A stretch of DNA of 64,000 nucleotides, taken from the NCBI GenBank assembly GCA_035610835.1, contig CM069446.1:73765062-73829061 (forward strand). The letters run 5' to 3'. Below are positions 45,101-56,209 of the stretch, piece by piece (position 1 is the first letter of the stretch; each line of letters opens with the position of its first letter). A program made the translations under genes and the position numbers. The DNA is from Ophiura sarsii (Eukaryota; Echinodermata; Ophiuroidea; Amphilepidida; Ophiuridae). The notes under the pieces are model-generated. The model saw nothing but the letters and a program-made list of their open reading frames with translations, had not been told where the DNA came from and did no database searches.

Positions 45101-45427
45101 GTAGCTTATCTCTACGTACAAATATTCAGAGCTGCAAAAGATACGTCGAAACGTGCGGGAAGAGAGCAAGAAGAAAAGAAAGAAATTCGTATGGCTATTA
45201 AAATGTCCGTCATTGTCTTAACTGATTTCGTTACTTGGGTCCCATTAGTGATAACATGCATTTTAGTACAATGCCAACTCATCGAGATTAACGCACTGGT
45301 CTATGTGTGGACTGTCGCATTCATAATACCAATAAATTCAGCTATCAATCCATTCCTGTACACCTTAATCGCTCTCATCGAAGACAGAAAAAACGTAAGG
45401 GAAAAACAGGGACAACGAAAGGCTTAG
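41417..45427 (+). CDS. LRR-containing seven-transmembrane receptor, relaxin-receptor/GRL101-like
   Basis: A 1336-residue single-exon receptor. A signal peptide (about residues 1-28) is followed by a Cys-containing domain (about 29-155, possibly CUB-like), a Pro then Ser homopolymer linker (about 156-258), an LRR cap CPDECVC near 300, and about 25 leucine-rich repeats (about 325-950; LxxLxLxxNxL...LPxGxF). A Cys hinge (CCFTEYAQC) and seven TM segments follow (about 990-1320). TM3 has a conserved Cys and SELSVFLITLITFDRF; TM6 has TDFVTWVP; TM7 has PINSAINPFLYT. These resemble RXFP1/2 and snail GRL101, leucine-rich GPCRs. No LDL-A module is seen. The second extracellular loop is long (about 70 residues after VCVGIP). 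The Met at 41426 has a better start context (GACATGG) than 41417. The ligand is unknown; coupling to G proteins is inferred from the family. Confidence 0.9.
41893..42190 (+). repeat. In-frame (TCC)n/(TTC)n microsatellite in the receptor
   Basis: About 230 bp of TCC/CTC units code for Pro and are followed by about 60 bp of TTC units coding for Ser. The whole tract is pyrimidine-only on the plus strand, which can form triplex DNA. Frames in other phases (poly-Leu, poly-Ser, poly-Glu) are artefacts. Confidence 0.95.
42512..42799 (+). repeat. 144-bp tandem duplication of two LRRs
   Basis: 42512-42655 and 42656-42799 are nearly identical at DNA level (tacaacaaactacagctact; ttaccagtgggtttgttcga). 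The unit is exactly 48 codons, that is two 24-residue LRRs, so the reading frame is kept. It is much more similar than other LRR pairs, hence a recent duplication or conversion. Confidence 0.92.
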
Positions 45428-46309
45428 TTAAAGTGGTACACTTCTCACCATAAATGGTAATAACTGGCGTCAGAAATCATAGGTTCGATCGCTTGTTGTT
45501 TTCTACTTTTCACAATTGAAGGTGCATGTGCACCGATCACTCTGGTGGTAGATAATTATTAATGTTGTGTGTTTGATGACGTTATTAGCAAAATTATACA
45601 CGGCATGAGTAAAAAAATATATAAATCAAATGTTCCACACAATATAAGGTCGAAGCATACCTTGAAGTTGGCCTGAAGGCCTATTAAACTGTTGAGTCGG
45701 ACAAAAGTCTCAAAACATACCAGCAGTAAAAATTGTCATCAAATTAGGAAGTTCAGTAAGACGTGAATGGGCTCGTCATCAGTGCTTGGGGCCCATCAAG
45801 TCTTGTTTCTGAATAGAAAGGTTCTTGTGTTTCTGTTCCTAGATTGTCATTGGGTTATTCCAGTTTAAAATCCGTACACTCCCTGTGGGTAAGATTAAGG
45901 TAATATCTTCCATGAGGGGTGCATGGATTTTAAATGGAATAGCCCAATTTTACAGTGCTTCTCTGCTCTCAGATTTTGGGTCTGCGAGAGGCTGGAGCTT
46001 TCGATTTGCATCGGCTTTTGACCATGAGTACAATAACTTGTGAAGTAGCTCATTATAAATAGTTACCTCTATAATCATAACTGTGTGAAGTAGATCTTTG
46101 AAATAGCTGTATAAACCTTTTATAACCATAATTTGTGAAATACCGTAGTCCTGTATAAATAGTTGTATAATCCTTTAGTTGTATATAATCCTTGATAAAG
46201 CCTGTTTAAAAATCCACAGATGGATATGGTCTTATTTAATCTGACCAGTAGACCTGTCTATCAAGCTATTACAGCTATCATATGTATCTATTATTTAAAT
46301 ATTAAATAT
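45428..46309. other. 3' flank of the receptor, with a small MITE
   Basis: No AATAAA was seen close to the receptor stop. A 98-bp TIR element (TTGGGTTATTCCAGTTTAAA ... inverted, 45850-45947) lies here. No gene. Confidence 0.5.
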
Positions 46310-46339
46310 AAATGGGCTATTTCAGACAACAGCTGCACC

Positions 46340-46580
46340 TCTCTATAGGGGAATTCGGAATTCCAAACTTGTTTTCAAAAGTCGAGTCCTGGAATTCCCG
46401 ACCTTTTTTTCTCGGAATTAGTCATTATCCCCATAGAGGAACTCGGAATTCCAGATTTGTTTCTAAGCAAGGTCTGGAATTCATTAACTTTCCCGGAATT
46501 CCAGACAGATTTTCATTATCACTATTCCTCTATAGCGGCCAACCCAATTCCCATAACACTTGGAATTCCAGATCTATTTA
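46340..46580. repeat. GGAATTCC-rich degenerate repeat
   Basis: Repeated 'cggaattccaga' / 'tggaattcc' words every 20-45 bp. Not coding. Confidence 0.6.
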
Positions 46581-46581
46581 G

Positions 46582-47400
46582 AAATAATATTATAGTTCGT
46601 CTAAAGAGGGGGTGTAAAACTTGTCTGGAATATCCCAATGCAATATAAGAGTATGTTAAGAGATAATGTAATAGGCCAACTCCCACACATCGAAAACAAT
46701 GTTGACATGAGTTTAAGTAACTTAATTATGTAAAATTTACTTCAAAATGTATACACAAATTCAAAATCTGTGCAAAATGATCACAATTCTTGTTGCATAT
46801 GCAACTATGTTTACACATTATGGTTGGGTTTTGTACATTATGTTTTACATATTATCGTTTTCGCTGTGTGTAAATATGATGTCTGTATCTCACACTAGGG
46901 GCCTTTATATGTGTATGTAAATAACTATCTAATGAAATCAGAAACATGAATATAACTTATTGTAAATGGCACGAAGAAATCACAAATAAAAATTCCCTAA
47001 AAAGGGAAGGCTTACGTACTATTCTTCTTTCTTGTAATATTGTGTCCTGTTGATAAGTGCCCTAATTATGATATTATTATGGTGAAGCGTTGATTTGGAT
47101 GTTTTTCCCAACCGGGTGCCGGGTTAAAAGTAGCCGAAATCGCACGGCAAAACCGAGGCGTCAGAAACACTGAGAGGCCCTCAACGAAGTCATACAGATT
47201 AATTAGTGATCACCTCTCACTTATAATTCACAAGGTAAACTCCATTATTTATAAAGGATTGAGATACATAAGCACATTCTCCTTTCTACTGGTTTCGCGA
47301 CTACATTAGAATTTCATATATGATTATAAAAACACTGACAGATAACGCGAAACCATGATCTGGAGAAGGAAACTGATTTTATAGTCTTATTTACCCAACA
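46582..47400. other. No recognisable feature
   Basis: AT-rich DNA. An 'aaataaaaattccc' at about 46984 could serve as a poly(A) signal, but no transcript is evident. Confidence 0.35.
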
Positions 47401-47403
47401 TAA

Positions 47404-47743
47404 GGCCAACAAAAAAAAAGTTGACTTGCCCTTTCCGACCGACCCTAATTTTCGGAAATCTAGGGTCGCTATTTTTTTTTTTCTTCAAAAAATTGAAAAC
47501 AAATTTGAAAGAAGCACATAACAATAAAGAAAGATCAAAACGTGTTTTTAAGTAGTATCTGCTTGTTTAAAAATCAAAACAAAACAAAATTAAAAAAATT
47601 AAAAAAATCAAAAAAAAAATCTCTTTAAAACGTGTTTTTGTGCAGTCAATTTTCAAAAAAATTCAAAAATTCAAAAAAAAATCCGACCGTCCGACCCTGC
47701 CTTTGACCCTGAAAGGGCAAGTCAACTTTTTTTGTTGTTGGCC
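47404..47743. mobile_element. TAA-flanked MITE, 340 bp
   Basis: GGCCAACAAAAAAAAAGTTG at the left and its inverse at the right, continuing as ACTTGCCCTTTC, flanked by TAA at 47401-47403 and 47744-47746. A 3-bp TWA duplication fits Harbinger-like elements. The interior is A/T-rich filler. Confidence 0.8.
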
Positions 47744-48069
47744 TAAGCGAGCGTTTCACCCTTGATTTCAATGTACGTGGCAGCTTGACCAAGCCATAAA
47801 GTGTATAAGGGATGTCTGATTCGAAATGAAATGCCGGAATATATGTAACCGAAAATCTATAATACCCCGGCCGCGATCTTTATTACCGTAAACAACATTT
47901 GATACCTGACGGAGTAAAGTGCTTACATTGTACAGCAATACAGTGAGTGAGTACGGTTAATAAATTCGCACCCCGGCCACTTTTAAATCTGACAAATAAT
48001 TAGGTTAACTCTGTTGTTTCCGGTTACATGCCGAAAAAATACTGCAAGTCACGACTTGCGAATCACCTG

Positions 48070-48720
48070 GCTGGGAGGTTCACCTAAATGGGGTCAAATG
48101 TCACATAGGGTCATTAGAGGTCAATCTGGATACACCCCATGAGTCAACTCAAATCCCCTTAACCAAATATTATTGTCACCAAGTTTAGTTGAGATTGAGT
48201 CTGACTTTTCATATGAGAGAGAGAGAGGGCTCTAAAGTATTGCCAAAATGGGTCGAAGGTCATGTAGGGGTCATCACAGGTCAATCCGAATACACCCCAT
48301 ATATCATCTCATATCCCCTTACCCAAAGATTATTGTCACCAAGATTGAATTTTCATATAAGAGCCCTAAAGAGCAATAAGTGCAGTTTAAAATGTTGACA
48401 ATTTGGGTTAAAGGTCATGTAGGGGTCATTAGATGTCAATCAGTGTACACCCATGACCATCTTAAGTCCCAAGTTACCCAAAGATTATTGTCACCAAGTG
48501 TGGCCAAGATTGAAGTCTGACTTTATATACATGAGAGCCCTAAAAATAATAAGTGTAGTTTTAAAGTGTTGACACAATTGGGTCAAAGATCATGTAGGGG
48601 TCATTAGAGGTCAATCTGTGTACACCCCATGAGCACTTCAAGCCCCTTAACCCAAAGAAGTTGTCACCAAGTTTGGTTGAGATTGAAGTCTGACTTTACA
48701 TGTACACATTTGTGAAATTT
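48070..48720. repeat. Degenerate repeat of about 150-180 bp rich in AGGTCA-like words
   Basis: About four units contain 'aggtcatgtaggggtcat', 'agaggtcaatctg', 'tacaccccatga', 'ttattgtcaccaagt' and 'gagattgaagtctgacttt'. Confidence 0.8.
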
Positions 48721-48959
48721 GATACCAAAAATCGATTCTCCGACCCATTTCATTTCAAAAATTGTATACTTTTATGTACATTACATTATTAGTTTAAAAG
48801 TTATAGTGCTTGATACATTTCATAGAAAAGGGTTGACACTTCCCTTAAGCTAGGTCACGTGATTAGTCAATATAGAAGGACGTGTGTCTTTCAATCTATA
48901 GTAGCAAGTGTTATGAATCATTCGTAGCACTGACACTAGCACTGAAAACCAAACCTAAG

Positions 48960-50080
48960 TCACGGTGACTAATAAACATGAGTACAGCTCCTGTGTCAAA
49001 AACGACCCACTTAAGTGAGTCAATATAACGTTTTACTGACTCACTTAACTGGGTCAATTTAGACAGAGTCAGTGTGACTTATGAAGATTAGTCCAGCCTT
49101 GACTCACATGGGCGAGTCAACCTATGTCTAAATTGACCCAGTTAAATGAGTCAGTCTAAAACGACCCAGTTAAGTGAGTCCATATAACGTTTTACTGACT
49201 CACTTAAGGGGGCTGTGCACCTTCAGGTACAGCCTCCCTAAAACTGCCGTAACTTCTTTATTATTTATTAAATCTATATAAAAGTATACATTTTTTTGCA
49301 GAAAAGGGTTCAATGAATCCAAACATGATCATGAAATTGACCATTTTGGGAGAAAATGATAAAAAACACGTTTTTTGACCCATTTTAGGTTCTGCAAAGA
49401 TAACTCAAAATATATTTTGTTAAATTTTATCTAACTAGTTTTATTATATTCCTCATGCAATTCCCTAGGAATCGTTTTTTTTTTTTAATTTTACTTAATT
49501 ATTTTTTGAATTATCAACCAAAAAGTGCCAAAAAATATGATTTTTTACCAAAAAACGTGATTTTCACGATTTTGGAGGTTAAAATGAAATGAAAATTTCA
49601 TGATCATAGTTGGATTCATTGAACCCTTTCCTGCAAAAAAATGTATACTTTTATTAAGATTAAATGAATAATGAAGAAGTTACGGCAGTTTTACGGAGGC
49701 TATGCGAAGGTGCACATCCCCCTTAACTGGGTCATTTTAGACATAGAGTCAGCGTGACTAATGAAGATGAGTATAGCCTTGACGCACATGGGCGAGTCTA
49801 GCTATGTCTAAATTGACCCAGTTAAATGAAGCAGTAAAACCTTGAGTAAGAGTGACTAACAAAGATGAGTCCAGCTAAGCTATGTCTAAATTGACCCAGT
49901 TAAATGAGTCAGTAAATCTTGATTCAGAGTTACTAACAAAGATGAGTCCAGCCATGACTCACATGGGTGAGTCAAGCTATGTCTAAATTGACCCAGCCAA
50001 GCGAGTCAGTCAGACATAGCTTGACTCACCATGAGTCAAGGCTGGACTCATCTTTGTTAGTCATGGTGACTAACAAATGG
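48960..50080. repeat. Array rich in TGAGTCA/TGACTCA motifs
   Basis: Direct and inverted units combine 'gactcacatgggtgagtca', 'gctatgtctaaattgaccca', 'gttaaatgagtcagt' and 'gtgactaacaaagatgagtc'. Interrupted at 49208-49722 by a MITE. Confidence 0.85.
49208..49722. mobile_element. TTAA-flanked foldback inserted in the GAGTCA array, 515 bp
   Basis: GGGGGCTGTGCACCTTC and, inverted, GGGGGATGTGCACCTTC, flanked by TTAA at 49204-49207 and 49723-49726. The outer sequence (gactcac | ctgggtca) rejoins to 'gactcacttaactgggtca', which exists uninterrupted at about 49039. Long arms include 'ttcaatgaatccaa' and its complement. piggyBac-like target site. Confidence 0.88.
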
Positions 50081-50127
50081 TGTCATGTAGTATTTTTTCT
50101 TATCTCTCCCTAGTAAAGTTAGCTTTC

Positions 50128-50378
50128 ATAAAGGTATATTTTGGGATCTTTTCGAGGGGACGCCCTCAATCCTCGAAACAAAATTGGAAGCAGATTTTAT
50201 TGCAGATTTACATTTCTGATCATAAAGTTGCAGAGAGATACGATTCCTAATTACCTCAAAATCATGGTTTTAGAGTGAATTTAGAGTAAAAACTCCGACA
50301 GTTCTGCTTTCTGCTTTCAATTTTTTTTCTCGAGGATTGAGGGCGTTCCCTGGAAAAGATCACATAATATACCTTTAA
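50128..50378. mobile_element. MITE of the 55-kb family, second copy
   Basis: Begins AAAGGTATATTTTGGGATCTT and ends GATCACATAATATACCTTTAA. Interior 'aaatcatggttttagagtga' and 'agatttacatttctgatcat' match 55086-55466. The left TTAA has decayed to TAAA. Confidence 0.78.
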
Positions 50379-50730
50379 TCAAAGTCAGGAATATGCTTGT
50401 ATAATATTCACGCATACAATGTTTCTCAGATGACAGGTCGGAAATGCAAAATGCTATACTCTAACTTTGATTCATCTATAGAATTTAAAATAGCTTAATA
50501 ATCATCTTCTAAAACGATTGGAATTTTCTAAGCAATTTTAGAGGTAAGAGGTGGGAAATCTCGTAATTATTATTTCTGTGCAGTGATGATGTAATTATTA
50601 ATAAAGATCAATGCAGAGGCATGTAAGGGGTCACTTTTGCAAATAAAATCACCAATCTAGGATTGACGGACCACATGGTAAAGAGTGTAAGGCGCATCTG
50701 GATACATTTTTATCAGGCTTGGTAGGTATA

Positions 50731-51062
50731 GATGAGGTGACATTTGTTGACATTTAGGACGCCCTCTGTTGGTTTGAGACAAAACACACCGGGCAAGAGT
50801 TCCTATAGTTTACATGGCCAGATCAGGTTTTCTAACTAGATTGTGGTGTCACAGCAAATTGTTATCAAAACTGTCTTTAAACTTGCTTAGGAATGCTATA
50901 AGCTATCGCATTTCACACAAAAAACTAAAACTAAATGAGTTTTACAATTCATTAGAAAGAAATTTCACGTTGTCTTCATTAACTTTAGTGTATATTCTGC
51001 CTGGAGGGAAACAACAGAGGGTGTCCCATTTGTAAATACATGACATCATAGGTCACCTCATC
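50731..51062. mobile_element. TIR element with TATA flanks, 332 bp
   Basis: GATGAGGTGAC and its inverse, continuing imperfectly through GGACGCCCTCTGTTG, flanked by TATA at 50727-50730 and 51063-51066. The short frame inside has no motif. Confidence 0.7.
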
Positions 51063-51066
51063 TATA

Positions 51067-51610
51067 GGCCGTATTCCCCATAGGCCACTGGGTCAACGTC
51101 AATAAGCAATCATTTAAAATAACTTTAGTACTCTTTGAGCTGAAGCACCAAATATGCTACGTGAATCTGGAAGATGATATAGGCCACGTGTGGTAGTACA
51201 AGTCATCAACACGGTGACTAAGGTTTCAGATTGGTCATAACAAGGATCAGATGATTTGTGTCTTCAATAAAAATCACTGAAATTCGGTGATTTAATACAC
51301 CAAAAACCATAAACAGAACCTTTTGATTTGTTCTAAATATGTATTTGATATGCGTAGTCGCTCAGCATCTCGTGTTGGTGAGGTTTTTTTTAATATATAG
51401 CGGTGGTTTATAATATAGTAAGTGCATTTTAAAGATATTCCAAGTGACGGAAGAGGGTGGCGAGATGGTGTAAAAGGTCGTAAAGTCAAGAAAAAATGTG
51501 TAGCGATACTAGTTTGGCTCTGAAGTTAACTGATGTGATCAGGCTTCGTAAACTTTACAAAATTCAGTGGAAAATTACCACCGTCAGTGCAGGCTGCATT
51601 TCTTTATCAG
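51067..51610. other. No recognisable feature
   Basis: No gene or repeat recognised. Confidence 0.35.
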
Positions 51611-51611
51611 T

Positions 51612-52502
51612 CATCTTCTACTGCTGAATATAACACCCAAATTGACAGCATTGGGCCGACGCTCTGCAGTTGGCCTAAAGACGACCTTCATATAACGTTA
51701 TTAAACCGACGTTTTGTAAACCATGTTTTTCAAACGTCGAGCCAACGTTTAGAGGACATTCCTAATATGACCCACATAATTACGTTTTTTTGCCGTCCTA
51801 CAACTAGACTACTATGTAGTCCTTTTTTTCTTTCTTTTTTAGTCTTTCTTCTTTTTCTCTTTTTTATCCTATCTATCTATCTATCTCATTTTCTGATTAT
51901 TTATCAGCATTTCAGCGTATTCATTAGTCCTAAATCGTTAAAGTTTTACATTCCCCATTCGCCATTGGAGTTCGTTACTCGGGGCATGTCGGTTAGTGGG
52001 CGGGAGCAATCACTGTATCAGTAGTGGACTACAGGGAGCCCTCTGTTGATCATATCATATCATATCAATAGCGACAGAATTACAGAACATAAACCATTAG
52101 GAATTTACTCATTGGCGCGGCTGCATGCAAAATATTAGACAACGGTCCAGACACTGAATAAATGGTTTAAGTAAAAAAGAATAAGAAATATATAAGTAGA
52201 AAATAAATTTTTAAAAAAGGTTAAAAAAAAAAGAAGATAAAAAAGGGTTAAAAATAAAATAGACTATGGCATAGTCTATCCTACAACCGACGTCCATACA
52301 ACGGTAGTAGGCCAACGTATTGTATCCGACTTTAAAAACCCGACGTTCTGAAGACGTCAATAGACTGACGTTTTGTAGCCCATGAATGCCAACTTTGTGC
52401 CCACATTTAATGGACGTCCCGAATAAGACACAATCGACGTCCAGCCGAATGTACTGACCAAAAGCCGACGTCGGGCTGACGGATCTGTGTTATCAGGGAA
52501 TT
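51612..52502. mobile_element. Degenerate TIR element with CGACGT-rich ends
   Basis: The right end inverted (CCCTGATAACACAGATCCGT then CAGCCCGACGTCGG) is loosely matched by the left end (ctgaatataacaccca, gacagcattgggccgacg). Both sides are rich in CCGACGT words. The frame of about 145 codons at 51587-52024 spans it and is hydrophobic low-complexity, so not called as a gene. Confidence 0.45.
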
Positions 52503-52599
52503 TATATGATTATAAACACATTGATAATGTTATTAGAAAAGGTAGACTTATAAACATGTAACAAGTCGATCATTGATAACTTTGACAATCGTGTGGACT

Positions 52600-53280
52600 A
52601 TGGCGATATATTATGGAAAATTGCTTTACAATCTATTAATTATGCTAGTTCTGTTTGGATAAGTAACAGCCAACATTATACTGACAGGGTTGAAGGTCTC
52701 CAATTGCAAATGGCACGCCATATTCTTCAAGCCTCTCGCAATACCCCAGAGCAACATTATATGGCGAGTTAGGTTGGATTCCGATTACAACGACGCAAAA
52801 CACATTCAGAATTAAATACCTCTCTTACCTTTTAACTCAATGCTAAACCTTGAGTACGATCAAAAGCGCTTTAAATGGATTAATTGTGTCAAGAAAACTC
52901 TAGAGGATTTTGAACTGGGTGATGTTCTGGAAAAGGCGCGCAGAGGTAATGCACACAGAAAGAAAAAAAGTGAGTCATCATCGAAAAATGAGTCATTTTG
53001 TCCGTGTAGTGACACACTATGGCTCAAAATGAGTCATTTTGTCCGTGTAGTGACTCATTTTACGATAATGACTCACTTATTTTTTTCTGTGCACCATTAC
53101 ACTGGGCCACCTCTGTTAAGTCGCAAAATTATAAAGTCTTTCTTAGAAAATGGCATGACGAAGTTATCATTACTCACACTCACTAATTATCGTGCAGTGA
53201 AGGATCATCCAGGAATGGAGCATTATTTACTTGACCGCACAGATTTTTACAACGGCAGTACTCCGGTATGGCTTCGTTAA
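52600..53280 (+). pseudogene. CR1-like LINE ORF2 tail, disrupted
   Basis: Frames read VEGLQLQMARHILQASRNTP then GELGWIPITTTQNTFRIKYL, the pattern that follows the reverse transcriptase in CR1-type LINEs (LQ...R.IL......P......ELGW.P). A frameshift near 52760 separates them. A MITE of about 144 bp interrupts the coding region at 52951-53094. The end PGMEHYLLDRTDFYNG overlaps the start of the LINE fragment at 6432-6875, so these are two parts of one family. Confidence 0.72.
52951..53094. mobile_element. Palindromic MITE nested in the LINE
   Basis: GCACACAGAAAGAAAAAAAG and the right end CTGTGCAC form inverted ends. The arms hold AAGTGAGTCAT and AAATGAGTCATTTTG, so the insert carries several TGAGTCA motifs. 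The target duplication is not clear. Confidence 0.65.
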
Positions 53281-53734
53281 GTGTCGTTAGAGCACCGGTA
53301 GCGCCCCGTAATGCATCGGCGGCTCTCCGGTGGCCTCATAGCAGCAGGGGTGTGCCTCTCAACTTGCCCATCTGAAGCTACTTTTGTTTAACAAGTGACG
53401 TCACTGGTGAGAGTCTCAATGTTGGTGGCGCTGTTTGTGTTGTCTGCTCGGAAAACAGTCCTTAAATATGGTGCGGTTTTGAAAGTTATGATAAAATGTA
53501 CGCGCTGGACTTTTTTTTACAAGCCTGAAATATATGATACTATATGATACGTTTCATTATTTTATAGGTATTTGAATTCATTCTCTCACTTAACACCATA
53601 CCGTCATTCTTTGTGTCTTACGGACTTGCTGCAAGTCTATGTTCTGACAATGTCCTGACGATGTACTACCGTTCTTAGCGAAGTGATACCGTTGCGCTAC
53701 CGTACTAATACCGATCCCCGAAAATTGCTAAATT

Positions 53735-53996
53735 CGGTAGGTATAGCTCCGGCGAGCCAAATCGGCTATTGGTTTTACGTATACAACACAAGATTTTTTA
53801 GAAACCTTTCCCAACTTTCAAGGTCTATCTCAAGGATTACTGAACCAATACTTGGCATGTTTGTACTTATTTCAATGTATTTATCATGGTGATTCCCAAT
53901 ATGATAATAAAATTCAATAATTGTGACATTTTGAAACATTTTGTGACATTTTGGAATGTCGTCTGCAGACGTCTGCCCCGTGGAAAGTATTAAGCG
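53735..53996. repeat. Dispersed repeat, copy 3 of 3
   Basis: 'ggtctatctcaaggattact', 'gaaccaatacttggcatgtt' and 'ggaatgtcgtctgcagacg' match 3192-3418. It ends CGTGGAAAGTATTAA, the inverse of that copy's start. Confidence 0.75.
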
Positions 53997-54685
53997 GTAA
54001 ATACACTTTTACCTATTTATGACTAATGGATAAAAGGCAATAATTACACTACACTATGTTGAATAATTGTATACCAACCAGGGCTCGCTGTCTTGCGCGT
54101 CCTCGCGTCCTAGGACCCCTTATTTTCTTGTTGGACGATAATGGACGCGTAAGTTTAAATATTGAACTTCACTAAACGGGTCCCAATCGAAAATAAAGGG
54201 ACCCCTTAAATCTGACGATGTATGGACGTGGAAACCTTAAGACATTCTGAAAATTGTCAATCTCCATCCTGTGCCTACATTTTAAATTTATTAATGTCCG
54301 TAAAAGATAAATACAATGCAAATCCTGTATTTTTAAAAGTTGTTAAACACACTAAATCGCTTCCGAATTGCTTCCGCAAAAGTTTCAAGCGATTTCCAAA
54401 ACATTCTATATATAAGTATCTTCTACTGATTAACATGGACAAGACATAGGTATATGAGTTACATGATCTTACGCTAGTGTGCGTATCTGTGTTAGCGACT
54501 GCTTGTCTCTAAAAAAAAAATTGACCATTTTCAAAGGCTCAAACTTCAGGACCCCTTATATTTCTGGGGGACCCCTTAAATTTAGTTTTTGCAGTCCTTA
54601 AAGGGTCCTGAAAAATGCAAATGGGACTCCTCACATTTTTGAGCCAGTGCTACCCCTGATACCAACTGGTACAAACATGTTAAAG
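53997..54685. other. Non-coding, with recurring 'ggaccccttaaat' words
   Basis: 'aggaccccttat' and 'gggaccccttaaat' recur at about 54112, 54188, 54549 and 54568. No gene motif was recognised. Confidence 0.4.
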
Positions 54686-54689
54686 GATT

Positions 54690-54950
54690 AAAACAACATG
54701 ATAATATGCATTTGAAATCATGGGACATTTTGAAATAACCCATTTCTGAGGGAAATATTTCACAATTGTATATAAGATCATGGGACATTTTGAAGGAAAT
54801 ATTTCTCCAGTGTGTATTAAATCATGGACATTTTGAAGAAATATTTTACCAGTGTGTGTAATCACCCTAATTAAGATTAATCTGACTGTTTTAGACAATT
54901 ATTTGCTGCTCATGACATAACCCATATCTGAAGGCAATATTTTACAAGTG
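54690..54950. repeat. Degenerate repeat of about 60 bp
   Basis: 'atcatgggacattttgaa' with 'gaaatatttcacaattgt' recurs about three to four times. Confidence 0.6.
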
Positions 54951-55085
54951 ATAGAGTCACTACTATAAAATTATTCTGATCATGCTGATAGACAATTGAA
55001 TTGATGTTCATGTCCATTTGTTAATGATTAGATAATTTCTTTAATCCACATTTTCATGGATCAGGCACCAGTGTGTAAACCTTAA

Positions 55086-55466
55086 AGGTATATTATGTGA
55101 TCTTTCCAGGGAACGCCCTCAACATCGAAAAAAAAAATAGAAAGCAGATTTTCTTGCAGATTTACATTTCTGATCATAAATCATGCATACATTCCAAGTT
55201 ACAGGGCGATACGATTCTTAATTACTTCAAAATCATGGTTTTAGAGTGAAAATAAACTGTCGGAATTCCGACAGTTTATATTTTTCACTCTAAATTCACT
55301 CTAAAACCATGATTTTGAGGTAATTAGGAATCGTATCGCTGAACGCTCTGTAACTTGGAATGTATGTATGATTTATGATCGGAAATGTAATCTGCAAGAA
55401 AATCTACTTTCTAAAAAAAAATCATGAATAGAGGGCGCTCTCTGGAAAAGATCACATAATATGCCT
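55086..55466. mobile_element. TTAA-flanked foldback MITE, 381 bp
   Basis: The ends AGGTATATTATGTGATCTTT and inverted AGGCATATTATGTGATC are flanked by TTAA at 55082-55085 and 55467-55470. Long arms meet at 'actgtcggaattccgacagt'. Related copies lie at 50128-50378 and, partly, 30695-30830. Confidence 0.88.
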
Positions 55467-55470
55467 TTAA

Positions 55471-56207
55471 AGCAATGTTGTACTGCACAAGCCATTCGGT
55501 AGACAGTCAAATTTCAGTCATTTTCACTACAGCAACTTTCTATGTAAAAGTTTTCCAAAGAAAAAAGAAGAAAAAAAAGAAAAAAAAGAAAAAAAGAGCG
55601 TTCAATATTTCAATCTTTCTAATCCAATTATATTCGACATTATCAATGGAAGTACTTGGTGAAAAGTTGTCACCTAGATATTTATAGTTATTTTTATAAA
55701 AATGAGAACAACGTAAAAAGCATATGATATCCCCCAAATTGCATGATGGGGTGAATTGTGTTTTATTAAAAAAAAAGCTCTGATATTAGTTTTAAATCAT
55801 ATTTATATCCCTTGTGGTCACGGTTTTTTTACCTCGGCACCAAAATAAGGTTGTTTTGTTACATTTTAATGATTTGTCTGTCTTTCGGCTATTGTAATTG
55901 TGTAACCCTCTATGAGATTAACTTGTGTTTGGGCTTATTGTAAAGGCAAATTAATACCCTTTAATAATCTGAGGAGAGAAAAACTCCATCACTTATGATT
56001 TGATTAATATAACTTGTTAAGCATAATTAGTCGGGTAGTTGAGGAAGTGGAGGAGGAGGAGGAGATAATTTTCTGATATATGGATAAAAAATGGAGAGTT
56101 TTCCTGATAGAGCTGTCTAATTCTTAGTCTTATGTCAGTTTAGTTCTAAATGATGCAAACTCGCTTTACATCATTTACTTAAAATATCAATTACGTTAAT
56201 TAACTAA
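55471..56207. other. No recognisable gene
   Basis: Holds an A-rich tract at about 55560-55597 and otherwise featureless AT-rich DNA. Confidence 0.35.
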
Positions 56208-56209
56208 TA

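Noticed and set aside
51587..52024. 145-codon frame with a hydrophobic stretch
   Set aside because: It spans the left end of a degenerate TIR element and its hydrophobic part comes from a T-rich tract and TATC repeat.
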